NCBI GenBank assembly: GCA_030374805.1
Contig: JARGSG010000208.1
Span: forward strand, 248,001-312,000
Direction of reading: 5' to 3'
DNA from: Gracilaria gracilis
Taxonomy: Eukaryota > Rhodophyta > Florideophyceae > Gracilariales > Gracilariaceae
Length of the DNA stretch: 64,000 bases
Under the pieces are notes generated by a model. It saw only the letters and a program-made list of their open reading frames with translations. It did not search any database and had not been told where the DNA came from. The position numbers were made by a program, and so were the translations under genes. Position 1 is the first letter of the stretch; each line of letters begins with the position of its first letter. Below, in pieces: positions 1-9,536 of the stretch.

Positions 1-598
1 CGAATGCGATGGGCATTGTTTCGGTGGCTGTGTTCACTTGAACCGTTTCAGAGCTTATGAGCGTTCAGTAAGATCCTCCTTTCCGATATCTTAACCACGG
101 TTCTGCTTAAATGGGCCGAGGAAAGAAGTAACTCCAAGAACGAAACTGCCTCTGATTGTTAGTTAGGCTTGTTTGCCCGAGTCAAAGGTTCAGTTGAGCT
201 ACTGCCTTCGTTTGAGGAGATCTAAACGACGATACAATCCCAGGAGATCTCTTGTCAATAAACCTGAGGCCCACACAAGAACGAAACCAAATTACGGACG
301 AGTATTTATTTCGTTCCCTATTTTATTCGACCAATTCAATAGCAATCTGAAGAGAACTGAACCCATCCAACCCATCCGAAGTAAATAAACGTCTCTCTCT
401 CTAACCCATCCGATACGACGTTCAACTCGGGATGCGAAACATTGAGGGCCTTTCTACACCTGGACATACCACGCTTACTATGCTCTCTTTCGTTAGCCGT
501 TCTTCCATGTCAACTTAGCTTCGTTACGGATTGTATAACAAGGTGCAACACAAAGTAGAGATTGTGAACATTCAGGACTCCGAAACTCAAGCCACCCG
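1..598. other. Left-edge region without a recognisable gene
   Basis: I see no convincing gene here. A 71-codon open frame at 173-388 (+) has no family resemblance and is probably chance. The last part is the 5' flank of the NSRP1-like gene starting at 599. No tRNA or rRNA pattern was seen. Confidence 0.4.
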
Positions 599-1453
599 AT
601 GTTCGACAACGACTCTTCGTCATCCTCTTCAGCGGAGAGAACCAAGACGCCATTCAACGCCATAAAAGAAGCTGCAAACGCCGTATCCCGCAGAAAGCTC
701 CCAACAAATCCTGACCTCGAGAAAGAAATCGAACATATCTTTTCGCAGCCTGTTCAGCGAGAAGATTCTCGTAAGCAACCGCGAAAAAGTCGCTATGTGG
801 GCAAACTGGTAGAGAGCGCGAAGCGACGAAAAGCAGATGCGCAGCGAGTGCTTGAACGACGAATCATAAAAGAGAGAGAGAAAGAAGAAGAAATGTATGG
901 ACACACTGAACGCTTTGTTACACCGGCGTATAAAAAGCGACTTGAGGAAAATGATCGGGTGACACAGATGGAACTGCGTGAAGAGAATGAGCAGCCTTCA
1001 GCACAAAACGTATCAGGGTTTTATACTAGACTGCTGCAAACCAGAATAAACAGCGAGAAAGGAAAAGTAAGTGAAGAGAATAACCCAGACCTCGCGTCCA
1101 AGCCCACCGAAGAGCTTGGACAAAAGCAGCCAGAGCAAAAGACATCTGGCGACACGCCAACCTCGGACAACTCCCAACGTTTTCATCCAGACTCCAGCCT
1201 TCCATTCCTTCACGACCAAAACGACGCACATTCAAGCAGAAGTCATGCAAATCCAGTTACAAAAAGCGCAGCTTCGAATCACCGAAGTCTTCCAATCCAA
1301 CACATCGAGCACCGAAAAAAGGAAGAACAAGTTGTGTCGAAGAAGAAGAAGAGAGGCCTTCGTCGAAACACAGCGCAATCTATCGAAGCATATCGACAGC
1401 GCTACTTCAAACGAAGAGCCAGGCGTCTAGCCGAAGACAAAACACAGCGATAG
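599..1453 (+). CDS. NSRP1: NSRP1-like nuclear speckle splicing regulator (DUF2040 domain)
   Basis: A single-exon gene of 284 codons with ATG at 599 and TAG at 1451-1453. Residues about 62-150 match the NSRP1/CCDC55 N-terminal domain: a basic start (SRYVGKLVESAKRRK), a charged coiled coil (ERRIIKEREKEEEMYG), the FVTPAYKKRLEE block and the closing SGFYTRLLQTRI block. In animals and plants this family binds nuclear-speckle RNA-processing factors and affects alternative splicing. The N-terminus is serine-rich and the C-terminal half (about 150-284) is low-complexity, Ser/Gln/Lys-rich, ending in a very basic Arg/Lys segment that may act as nuclear localisation or RNA-binding sequence (inference). 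It is on the + strand, about 450 bp from the convergent ABC1 kinase gene. The domain call is firm; the function is by homology. Confidence 0.82.
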   Translation: MFDNDSSSSSSAERTKTPFNAIKEAANAVSRRKLPTNPDLEKEIEHIFSQPVQREDSRKQPRKSRYVGKLVESAKRRKADAQRVLERRIIKEREKEEEMYGHTERFVTPAYKKRLEENDRVTQMELREENEQPSAQNVSGFYTRLLQTRINSEKGKVSEENNPDLASKPTEELGQKQPEQKTSGDTPTSDNSQRFHPDSSLPFLHDQNDAHSSRSHANPVTKSAASNHRSLPIQHIEHRKKEEQVVSKKKKRGLRRNTAQSIEAYRQRYFKRRARRLAEDKTQR

Positions 1454-1907
1454 GTTACTTCCATGTCATATACGTCAGACCAACTATACTAACACCTTTT
1501 ATCCTCACAATGACTCCAGTCTCTCTGCTCTTCCTGGCCAAAGACTTCGGAGGGAGTCAGCCAAAACTACGTCCCTTACTCTTAGGCCTTTTAAGTGGAA
1601 ATAAACAGGAGAGAAGAAGCAATCCATATCCAATATATACATATTCAGAGCAATTCCAAAACTTATAGGCCTTTTACGATAGCCACTACACAGTTAAGAT
1701 TGAAGAAAGTAGGAACATTACAACCTCTACGACCGCCAGACCAACGAGAAGCCACCAACAGCATTGAGAGCATGCGAGTGCAAAAGGAACGTCTGTATAC
1801 AAGAGAAAACAACAAGTACAAAAGACTGATAAACGACATTCCAAACATCACCCCTGATCCTCCTCAAGTTTTTCAGAAAACTAAACTGCAACAAAGTGCA
1901 CCAAGTG
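1454..1907. other. Convergent intergenic region, NSRP1-like / ABC1 kinase
   Basis: About 450 bp between two convergent genes, presumably holding both 3' UTRs. An open frame on + (1595-1993, GTG start) runs into the 3' end of the antisense kinase gene. It has no recognisable domain and I do not call it a gene. Confidence 0.4.
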
Positions 1908-4070
1908 CTACCCTCCTCTCACGTACTTTCTCAACCTGGCATCCAAAGCGCGATATTTCACAATCCCGATTACCAACTTCACCGCAAATATAGCAGCCAG
2001 CAACCACAGGAGTCTAGCTTGAATAGCAAAGCGTTCCGCAGAAGCCGAAAGCACCACAGCCATATTTGAGAACGTCGTGGCCCCCAAAGCAAGGGCCATG
2101 TTATTCTGCATCATAGACACCCGCTTAAACGCGCGCTCAGACTCCAGCACACGCACGCGAAGTCTCAAGTCACCCGTCTCCATTCGTCTTAGGGTATCTT
2201 CAATGTATGCAGTCTTTCTCGGCTGTGTAACAAGCGCCTTCAAATCTTCATTTCTCCACCCGAGCTTCTTTCGGAATGAGTTGACGGCTGTAATAGCAGC
2301 AGAGCCATCCTTAAGGTCGATGAGTTCCTTGAGGTATGGCCCAGCAATCATCGTTAAATCGTACTTTGGATATAGACCCTTACCAATTCCCTCCAACGTG
2401 GTAAACGATCTAAACACAAAGGTGAACACCGGCGGAAAATTGAAACAACCATCATCGCCGAGGGCAAGAAGATCTTCCCCAATGGAGTCCAGACGCTTCA
2501 TCATTTCAGCTCGCTTTTCGTCCTTGGTCTTTTTCCGGTTCTCATTATCCAGATTGGTTCGAAACAAGCCAAGAAAATAGCGACCGACCTTTTCCACAGT
2601 GACGCGGTCAGCCGACGGGCGAAGCACGCCCATGAGCTGCATAGCATTACATATATCGCGAATGTTGCCTTCATATATAGCAAACACAGCATCAACAAGC
2701 CCCTTCTTAATGTTGGGCTCAAACGTACTCATCATTCCAAAATCATAGTAGATGAGTCTTCCACCAGCGACGGAATCGACAGCAAGATTGCCACAGTGTG
2801 GGTCCGTGTGGAAATAACCATGTCTCAGCAATTGGGTCAAGTAACTTTCGGCACTTCTTTCAGCCAGGAGCTTGCGATCCAAACCAGCTCTCTCAAGCGC
2901 ATCGTAGTCATTAATCTTGATGCCAGGAACATATTCCATGGTTAGAACCTTTTCTGTAGTGAGCTGCCAGTACACACCGGGCACCTTGACCCAGTCAACG
3001 TCCGCAAAGTTGTCACGGAAGTTATCAGCATTCTTGGCTTCATTGATGTAGTCTATCTCCTCGTACAATAACTTTGCACTTTCATCATAAATTTGAACCC
3101 AGTTTCGCGAGGTGCCGTCAGTCTTCGGGTCAAGCTTATCCAGCATAACCGCCAGAAGCTTAAGGTTCTTGAGGTCCACATTGAACAATTCGCGCAAGCC
3201 GGCTCTTTGAATCTTGACTGCAACAGGCTGTCCGTTATAAACAGCACGATGGACTTGCCCCAAGCTAGCGGCAGCAATGGGTGTCATCTCAAACGAATCA
3301 AACACTTGATGCACTGGCCTGTTAAACTCAGATTCGATGACATCAACGGCGCGCTGGCCTGAAAATCCCGGGACTCGATCCTGCAGCACAGACAACTCAT
3401 CGATATACTCCTTGGGCACAACATCGACGCGCGTGGACAAGAGCTGTCCCAATTTGATGAAAGTAGGACCAAGTGTAAGCAAGCCGCGCTTCAACTTGGC
3501 AGCCTGAACTCGTCTAGCGGCGGCCATCTCTGCAACGCTCTGTAACTTTCGGATCTTAAGCTCGGCGAATACCATACGAACAAAGAACAGCCAGATCTCC
3601 AGAGTCCTCGCAAGCGCATTAGACTTGCCCTTGGTCAACCAGGCGGCATCGACATCAACGACATCATCGCCCGCCTCAAACTTGACGCTAGCACCGCCGC
3701 TTGCACCGCCGCCGACGGCAACATCCGCACGCTTCCGCTCGCGCACTTTCTCCGGCACAACGGGTGCATTGGGCAAGGTGCCTACCAAGGAAGCGGCAGC
3801 AGCAGTGGTATGCGGCGGGGGTGGAAGCAACTCATCGGCCGTAGGTCGGAACGCATCCACAACAGCACGCTCCCTCCTTGAGGGCACAGCGCCCGCAGCG
3901 CCGACATCTGGCTGCGAAAAGGCGGCATCGCCAGTAGAAACGGCCCTGCTACTGGAGACTGCGCGCGGCACGGCCCGTCGCCTCGCCACGGACGGCTTCC
4001 TGGGCGCGGTGAAAAGCGTGACTCGAGCGCCACAGGCGCCGAACCGCGGCGCGGGCACAAAGGCGTTCAT
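1908..4070 (-). CDS. Plastid-type ABC1 atypical protein kinase (ABC1K/UbiB family)
   Basis: 720 codons from the ATG at 4070 (MNAFVPAPRFG); the frame stays open upstream to a GTG at 4229, giving 773 codons. The first ~100 residues after the ATG are Arg/Ala/Ser-rich with few acidic residues, as in plastid transit peptides. In 773-residue numbering: KxGQ motif KLGQ 259-262, Ala-rich nucleotide loop AAAS 319-322, VAVK lysine 339, the YEEIDYINEA helix about 389-398, catalytic HTDPHCGN 474-481, metal-binding DFG 496-498, and a hydrophobic C-terminal membrane segment about 739-757. The KxGQ helix and AAAS loop are diagnostic of UbiB/ABC1 proteins, which bind ATP and support isoprenoid-quinone metabolism. 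Plastid members associate with plastoglobules. All expected catalytic residues are present. The closest plant class (ABC1K1/K3-like) is my inference. No introns. It is divergent from the HROB-like gene. Confidence 0.9.
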   Translation of the reverse strand: MNAFVPAPRFGACGARVTLFTAPRKPSVARRRAVPRAVSSSRAVSTGDAAFSQPDVGAAGAVPSRRERAVVDAFRPTADELLPPPPHTTAAAASLVGTLPNAPVVPEKVRERKRADVAVGGGASGGASVKFEAGDDVVDVDAAWLTKGKSNALARTLEIWLFFVRMVFAELKIRKLQSVAEMAAARRVQAAKLKRGLLTLGPTFIKLGQLLSTRVDVVPKEYIDELSVLQDRVPGFSGQRAVDVIESEFNRPVHQVFDSFEMTPIAAASLGQVHRAVYNGQPVAVKIQRAGLRELFNVDLKNLKLLAVMLDKLDPKTDGTSRNWVQIYDESAKLLYEEIDYINEAKNADNFRDNFADVDWVKVPGVYWQLTTEKVLTMEYVPGIKINDYDALERAGLDRKLLAERSAESYLTQLLRHGYFHTDPHCGNLAVDSVAGGRLIYYDFGMMSTFEPNIKKGLVDAVFAIYEGNIRDICNAMQLMGVLRPSADRVTVEKVGRYFLGLFRTNLDNENRKKTKDEKRAEMMKRLDSIGEDLLALGDDGCFNFPPVFTFVFRSFTTLEGIGKGLYPKYDLTMIAGPYLKELIDLKDGSAAITAVNSFRKKLGWRNEDLKALVTQPRKTAYIEDTLRRMETGDLRLRVRVLESERAFKRVSMMQNNMALALGATTFSNMAVVLSASAERFAIQARLLWLLAAIFAVKLVIGIVKYRALDARLRKYVRGG

Positions 4071-4478
4071 CGTGCGGACGACGACCGGATGGGGATGGCG
4101 TTCCGATACGATTGCGCGACGGAGACGAGGGTTTTTCACCGCCGCACACGCGCCCCGCGCCGTCACCAGCGCACCGAAGCGACGTGAGGCGCGGTGGCGC
4201 CTGCACCGCGCCGCAGACGCTGAACGCACAAGCGAGTGGCTGTGCTGCAGAGCGCATGTGTGAAGGCGCGCACCTCAACGCGCGCCATGTGGCCGCGTGT
4301 GCACGTGGCACGACAGCGCCTCCCTGGCACGACAGCGCCTCCCGTGCCACGTCGCCGAGCAGAATGGCGCGAAGCGCAAGCGCAAGCGCGTGCAAACGCG
4401 TTCCGCCAGTCGAAGCGGCCGCTGCACTTGGCGGCGTGGCTGCCCGCGTCGCCCGCCGCGCCGCCGCCGCGTCGCGCC
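4071..4478. promoter_or_regulatory. GC-rich divergent promoter between ABC1 kinase and HROB-like genes
   Basis: 408 bp separate the two divergent ATGs (4070 on -, 4479 on +). The segment is far richer in G and C than most of the window. It contains a palindromic CACGTG (G-box/E-box type) at 4302-4307, adjoining a tandem repeat. If HROB instead starts at the upstream in-frame ATG at 4287, the right half is coding. Promoter function is inferred from position. Confidence 0.5.
4306..4343. repeat. Two perfect 19-bp tandem units framed by an inverted CACGTGGCAC
   Basis: The 19-bp unit TGGCACGACAGCGCCTCCC occurs at 4306-4324 and again at 4325-4343. The pair is bracketed by CACGTGGCAC at 4302-4311 and its near-perfect inverse GTGCCACGTC at 4344-4353. 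It lies in the divergent promoter and may be a duplicated factor-binding site. Confidence 0.75.
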
Positions 4479-5765
4479 ATGATGCGCGCTCCGCCCTTCC
4501 GCATCCCGGGGCCCGCCGGCGTGCTGCCGTCGCAGGCCGCGCCCGCGCCGCCGGCGTCGTCGCCGCCGCAGCGGCCGTCGTCGCCGCCGCACAGCGCGTT
4601 TACGTCGCGCACCTGGCGCGCCATGCTGCGCGCCAGGCAGCACCAGCTGCCGCTTCGCTCTTCGTTGGCCTTGTTGCGACGCAACGCGCTCATGTCTTGT
4701 CGCGCGCCGCTCCACCACTTGCCCGTGCTCGTCGATTCTCTGCAGCCGGTTGGAGACGACCTTAGCTTCGTCTTGCTTGACCCCACGCATAGCGTGCGCG
4801 CCACCATTTCGCATAGCTCGTTGGACGCCGCGTTGCGCGCGCGTTTGGAACGCGGCGCTGTCATTGTGCTCAACGATGTTAGTAACACCCTGTTGTTGCA
4901 AGCCGAGTCTGCGTTTGCGCGCGGCCATTCGCATGACGTTCATCTCATCATTCATCGCGCTAATATCAGCACAGTGTTCTCCATCTCTGATAATTTACCT
5001 CTAGCGGATATGCCATCCACTACTTCTTCGTCGCAGCTGAAAAAATGGGCCCTTCAACCCTATTCGCAATACGCCGCCCAACCTCCGCCCGTGCCCAATG
5101 TGCGCATGCCGCATTCGGTACCCACTTCGTACCGACTACCACGTCCTTCTTCGTCCCACTCTTCCACAAGGACATCTACACCCACCACCAGTGTGCGCAC
5201 CAATCCACCCCCGCAGCCGACACTCTTCAATCCGTCGCGTATCAGTACCTCGTCACGCGCAGTCCAGAAACCGTTCCATCTTCCGAGAAAGCGCATTCAT
5301 TCTCAAATCACCGCTCCGCCTATACCCAACCCAACCCATGAGCGAACAAGTCGTCCTATTCGTCCACCGCTCACAAGTATCACACCCTCTAATCACGCCG
5401 CCAACTTGGTATCGGACACCGACTTTGAGCTGATTCTCGGCAATCTAGATGTGGATGCCATTGTGCAAGCTACCCGCAAAAAGCAAACCGTGCAAACCCA
5501 GCCTTTGACAAACTCACTCACCCCATCTGAGCCCAGTACCCGCCAATCTTTCACTGCGCCCGATCCCATTGTCTCCAGTATTCATACGTCCTCGCACCCC
5601 ATTCTACCCCCATCACAACGCGCTTCCACACCAACTGATCAACATTCGTCACATCCACCTCAATGTCAGTCTAATTTGAACGGTGCTGTCGCCCCTGCTG
5701 CTGCCCCTGCCAAGCCGGACTTGTCTGCCCTGGATGAGCAAACTATCGACGACCTCTTCGATTGA
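4479..5765 (+). CDS. HROB: HROB-like homologous-recombination OB-fold protein
   Basis: 428 codons from ATG ATG at 4479/4482; a second in-frame ATG lies at 4287 and the frame is open to 4236, so the start is uncertain. Signature features in order: FRIPGPAGVLP (about 7-17), the motif at the head of the conserved HROB/C17orf53 region; FTSRTWRAML (about 41-50); then an OB-fold segment (about 70-168) with a VDSLQPVGDDLSFVLLDP strand pair, THSVRATI, and LERGAVIVLNDVS. This pattern matches the C-terminal OB domain (DUF4539) of HROB/MCM8IP, which in animals recruits the MCM8-MCM9 helicase for DNA synthesis during homologous recombination. The rest is Ser/Pro/Thr-rich and probably disordered, with a short acidic DFELILGNLDVDAI segment and the acidic C-terminus TIDDLFD. 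Its 3' half is repeated at 52631-53110. It is convergent with CACTIN (122 bp apart). Confidence 0.75.
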   Translation: MMRAPPFRIPGPAGVLPSQAAPAPPASSPPQRPSSPPHSAFTSRTWRAMLRARQHQLPLRSSLALLRRNALMSCRAPLHHLPVLVDSLQPVGDDLSFVLLDPTHSVRATISHSSLDAALRARLERGAVIVLNDVSNTLLLQAESAFARGHSHDVHLIIHRANISTVFSISDNLPLADMPSTTSSSQLKKWALQPYSQYAAQPPPVPNVRMPHSVPTSYRLPRPSSSHSSTRTSTPTTSVRTNPPPQPTLFNPSRISTSSRAVQKPFHLPRKRIHSQITAPPIPNPTHERTSRPIRPPLTSITPSNHAANLVSDTDFELILGNLDVDAIVQATRKKQTVQTQPLTNSLTPSEPSTRQSFTAPDPIVSSIHTSSHPILPPSQRASTPTDQHSSHPPQCQSNLNGAVAPAAAPAKPDLSALDEQTIDDLFD

Positions 5766-5887
5766 ATTTGTAACTTGCACAGTCTTTTTTTGTATCGCTT
5801 TGTCGGTTGGTTCGCGTCTTCCCGTGTGGGGTTGCCTTGTAGGTGCTCTTTATAGTGTCAGTCACAACGAACAAACCCCCGTTTTCT

Positions 5888-7483
5888 TTACCGTCGATAA
5901 TAGTACCTGTCAAAGTTAAACCACAGTTGTAACACGCCCTTATCAAATGAACACCGATAACCCCTTCGATGCGATGTCACCCATGGTCGATTCACTATCT
6001 TGAACGCCATGTCTTGATACGGTGGCCCTGCATGAAATGTAATAATCACAACCTCTGTATTATCAGTTTTGCTTATTGTGTACGTTGGTGTCTTCGACGG
6101 GTCCATTAGATCTGGATAGAAAATATTAAACATGTATCCTTGAACTGTTTTCGGAGGCGGATTGTCATGATCGTAGTGGGTACGATTGTACTTGGTCCAT
6201 CGATAACCGCTTAGAACCTTATTGAAGTATTTCGGTTTCCTTGGTCGGTACTTGTCATTCCATGCATAGCTCCCACTACTTCGTTCCGGAGCATCCACCT
6301 CGTCCTTGAATTCTTCCTCGTCGTCTTCTCCTGGTAAGTGGGTCAGTCCCTCTGTTTGCAATCGTTCATCCTCTCCAACAGATTGCCTTTTATGTTTTGT
6401 TTCGCTCTTTGATTCGGTGTTCTTCCCTTGCTTCGGCTGCTTGGACTCTCTGTCTCTACGTTCAACCGAAAGCATCTCAGTTATTTCCTTTAGTCTCACC
6501 GTGGCAACGCGAACACGAATTCTTGCCAACGCAGCCTGCCAGAAATCAACCTCCCCAAAAGCTCCATCCCCTCCATCCCCGTTCTTGAGCTTCATGTCAA
6601 TTTCTGTCTCCATTTCACGTAACTTCGAAATTGACTTGCCCTGCAACAACAGTTCCACGTCTGTGGCCACTGCGTCGGGGATACCGTCTTCACCAGCGCT
6701 TGTTTGTTCTAGTCGATCCCTAACGCAAACTCTCACGCATTTCCAGAACTCAAGCCGTATGGTACGGTTCCACACATCATTGTCTTCTTCTCTGTTGAAG
6801 TCCACAACGTAGTCGAGTTCATCCTCCACCCCATCCACTAATTGCTTCACATGTTGTTCACCCAAACCTTTCAAAAATTTATCCATGTTCAATATGGTCA
6901 CATCACTGGACAAATCAAGTCGTACAAACTCTGCGAGCAAATCAGTGCCCACAGGGCGTTTCTCGCGTATTCGAATAGACTGGCGCAGAAAGTGCTGCTT
7001 TCCATGAAAAGAAGCTTCCTGTTGGTGCCATCCTTCGTTCATCTGCGCCTCCTTTTCTCTGGCGCTCTGAATTTGCTCTGCTTCCCATTCTGCTCGTTCT
7101 TGCTCTCGTTGCTCCCTCCTTCTCTTCGCTGCGGCGAGTTCGTGTCGCCGTTCTTCTCGCTGCCGCTCTTCTTCCTGTTCGGGGTCAATTCCCTGTTTAC
7201 GAAGGGTCTCGACCTTCTTCCGCCATACAAACGGTGCTTCGCGGTCGCCGCTCGACAGCTTCTGGCGTTTTGCAAAAGGCTGCTGTGTGTCGCTGGTGTC
7301 TGGTTCGCGTCGTGAATCTTCTTCTCGATGGCGACGATGTTCTTCCGTTCGATGGTGCTCGTCGGTTCGTCTTCGCCTGTCGCCAGTTTTGTCGTACACC
7401 GGGATTCTTTGAGCCATCGTCCAGACGCCCAGACAAGCAAACTGTGAGCACAGCGACCGTTTACCCCTTGAAGATACGGACAT
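5888..7483 (-). CDS. CACTIN: CACTIN, spliceosome-associated protein (left copy, intact)
   Basis: 531 codons, intronless, ATG at 7483; a second ATG at 7417 (MAQRIPVYDK) is an alternative start. Order: Arg/His/Glu-rich N-terminus (1-75); cactin mid domain starting PFVWRKKVETLRKQGID (about 84-100), followed by a charged coiled coil and a helical region to about 340; acidic linker (about 385-400); highly conserved C-terminal domain (about 406-531) with WNDKYRPRKPKYFNKV, THYDHDNPPPKTVQGY, FNIFYPDL, FHAGPPYQDMAFKIVNR and the terminal LWFNFDRYYYRR. Cactin associates with the spliceosome late in splicing and is needed for fidelity and mitosis in yeasts, plants and animals. It is shorter than animal orthologues mainly in the N-terminal region. 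The gene lies tail-to-tail with HROB and head-to-tail downstream of the MADS-box gene on the same strand. Confidence 0.95.
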   Translation of the reverse strand: MSVSSRGKRSLCSQFACLGVWTMAQRIPVYDKTGDRRRRTDEHHRTEEHRRHREEDSRREPDTSDTQQPFAKRQKLSSGDREAPFVWRKKVETLRKQGIDPEQEEERQREERRHELAAAKRRREQREQERAEWEAEQIQSAREKEAQMNEGWHQQEASFHGKQHFLRQSIRIREKRPVGTDLLAEFVRLDLSSDVTILNMDKFLKGLGEQHVKQLVDGVEDELDYVVDFNREEDNDVWNRTIRLEFWKCVRVCVRDRLEQTSAGEDGIPDAVATDVELLLQGKSISKLREMETEIDMKLKNGDGGDGAFGEVDFWQAALARIRVRVATVRLKEITEMLSVERRDRESKQPKQGKNTESKSETKHKRQSVGEDERLQTEGLTHLPGEDDEEEFKDEVDAPERSSGSYAWNDKYRPRKPKYFNKVLSGYRWTKYNRTHYDHDNPPPKTVQGYMFNIFYPDLMDPSKTPTYTISKTDNTEVVIITFHAGPPYQDMAFKIVNRPWVTSHRRGYRCSFDKGVLQLWFNFDRYYYRR

Positions 7484-8131
7484 GCTCGGTAAAGGTTACA
7501 TATGTGTACAGATGATGATTATGTGTACAGGTCGCCACGCCTTTGACAGCTGGTTTACAGTACTGTAGTGACCTGGTCACCGATATTCACAGCGTTGACG
7601 ACAACCCGAGCAGTAAGCCATCCAAAGCGCAGATGCGTACAGTATGGTATGTTTGGGGTGGACGAGGAACCACAGACCGACGAAGAATCCTCGTGGAAAG
7701 TCTGATCTCTAGTAGCGAATGCATTCGAGGCCAGATCATTCGCACTGAAAGACGATTATCACTTACGTGCAGCTAGATTCACCACCCAGGAGGCCCAGTT
7801 TGTTGCATAACCGCGTTTTTTGGTTACTCCACCAATGTGTTCAGATTGTTCTCAAAGCCCAGAATTGGAGAAAGAATATACACTCCCCTTCTCCACCATG
7901 CAGCTAACGTAACCCTGTATTTCCTTCACTTCATGGACATCTTTCGCGCAACAACTCGCCTCAGGCCTGCAACAGTGCACTACCATATTTGAAAGGAGCC
8001 CCGTGAAACTCCATAAAAAGAATTCCAAGCGCTGTGCTCCAAAAATGCTCCAAGCAACCATATTACGAATCCAAGCAATTAGACTGAAGAACTGCACTCA
8101 ACAATAAAAGACCGTTTGATTTCCCCATGTC
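7484..8131. other. CACTIN 5' flank and MADS-box 3' flank (left copy)
   Basis: About 650 bp between two same-strand genes. Open frames here (for example 7543-7776 + and 7852-8097 -) look like chance. It presumably contains the MADS 3' UTR and CACTIN promoter. No distinctive motif was identified. Confidence 0.4.
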
Positions 8132-9536
8132 TCATCTATCTCTCGATGTAGGGCGACCACCGAATACTTGCTCCTCAAACCGAAGTACTTGTTCCCTGAC
8201 TTCTTCCAGTGATTCCGGCCGAGAGCCTTCTTCTGATCTTGTCACGTTCGGAATACTATTATCAACAGGGGTATCGACCTCAACGCCAGCAGGAGTATCG
8301 ACTTCAGCGCCAACTGCATCTGTGCACTCTATGGCGTTGTGGCCGGCAAGCAGAAATTGATTGGGGGGACGAGTTTCCCCCACCTGTTCTGCCCGTACCT
8401 CGTTCGTTACCCGTATCCCGCTTGCTTGGTTCGGATTAGCGGGCGTAATCTCAGGTCTCTCATACTCGTTGAGAGATTCCGACACGCAATGGCCGTTTTC
8501 CACAGGTCTTTCATCCCGCCGCCCTTGAAAAGGGGTGCGCCCAGGAGTTGCGGAGACAGACTGCGGCAGAGTAGCATGGGGAAGCTGAAGTTGAGCCTCG
8601 GTCGCAGGGGCAGGCGGTGTGCGAGTCGCACGAACCTCCTGCCTCAACACATTGTTTCCGAAAACTCTAGCAGTCCCGGGAATCAAGCCAACGTTCGATT
8701 CAGGATGTATTACTGCTCTAGCACTTGGCTGGGCTTGGCCAGTTAATTCTTCCTGAGTCGGAGTAGGACTTGCGCGAGCCTCTCCGGATGAGAGTTTTCT
8801 TTTCTTGCTCCTGTTCTGAGCATCTCCAGATCCTTCATACTCTTGTGCGTGTTGGTGTTGACCAGCAACCGCAGCCTCACTCCTTTCAGTAACAGTGCCG
8901 TTAGGGCCACTTCCTGAGCCAGACGGACTGCTTTCTTGGCTCAAAATATTTAGTATCTTATGTGATGGAAAGAGCTTGTCAGTACATGTGATAACGTGCA
9001 GACAAAGAAAGAAACAGCGACTGGGTTCTAATTACCTCTTCAGGTTGCTTTCGTTCGATAGTTCCACTGTAGTTTGCATATCGGTTGAACAAATTTTCCA
9101 TTGGAACGGAACTGAACTCCGAAAGCTTGTTTGTGTGCCTATTGTACATTATCAAGCCGATTTCTAGGTCACACAGAATACTCTTCGCGAGAACACCCAA
9201 GGAGCAACAGAGAGGTGTGGTTTGTTAGTATAAATATGGTAAAACAACCGAAATGGAGAAAAAACAAATGTTCCGACAGATACGTTTCACTTACCAATTC
9301 CAAAGTCTTCCTGAGGAGACACTTCTTGCGCCTATTGTAAGTAATCTGTAAGGAAGGAAATATAGCAGGATCAAGAGAGTCAGAAAACATTGAGGTTTGG
9401 GAACACATGAAAAGGTAGGTTGACTTACCTGCCTCTTACGGTTGTCAATTATTCGACAAAGTTGAGCCCTTCCTCGTCGTTGAGACGGAGGCGGCAGAGA
9501 AGCAGCTGGGGGGAGTTCCTGATTGTCTGAAGTCAT
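8132..9536 (-). CDS. MEF2-type MADS-box transcription factor, four exons (left copy)
   Basis: Reconstructed from four phase-0 exons: 9536-9429 (36 codons, ATG), 9345-9295 (17), 9182-9036 (49) and 8956-8132 (274 plus TGA), giving 376 residues. Introns are 83, 112 and 79 nt; all begin GTAA and end AG. Exons 1-3 together encode a MADS domain (residues about 21-80): RGRAQLCRIIDNRKRQ, then ITYNRRKKCLLRKTLEL, then SILCDLEIGLIMYNRHTNKL. This aligns with the DNA-binding helix, basic RRKKCLLRK and SILCD dimerisation strand of MEF2-like proteins, and the following MENLFNRYANYSG resembles the start of a MEF2 extension. The 274-codon last exon is Ser/Pro/Gln/Glu-rich and probably disordered, with a basic SKKRKL that may be a nuclear localisation signal. 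It probably binds CArG-like DNA as a dimer (family knowledge). The targets are unknown. Confidence 0.85.

Noticed and set aside
173..388. 71-codon frame near the left edge
   Set aside because: No domain and no supporting context.
1595..1993. 132-codon frame overlapping the 3' end of the ABC1 kinase gene
   Set aside because: GTG start, overlap with a well-supported antisense gene, and no recognisable family.
4112..4955. Several long overlapping frames on both strands in the GC-rich promoter and HROB start
   Set aside because: High GC makes stop codons rare; these frames have skewed Arg/Ala composition and no domain.
6306..7315. Plus-strand frames opposite CACTIN
   Set aside because: They are antisense shadows of the conserved cactin frame, Ser/Phe/Leu-rich, with no independent features; likewise in the right copy.
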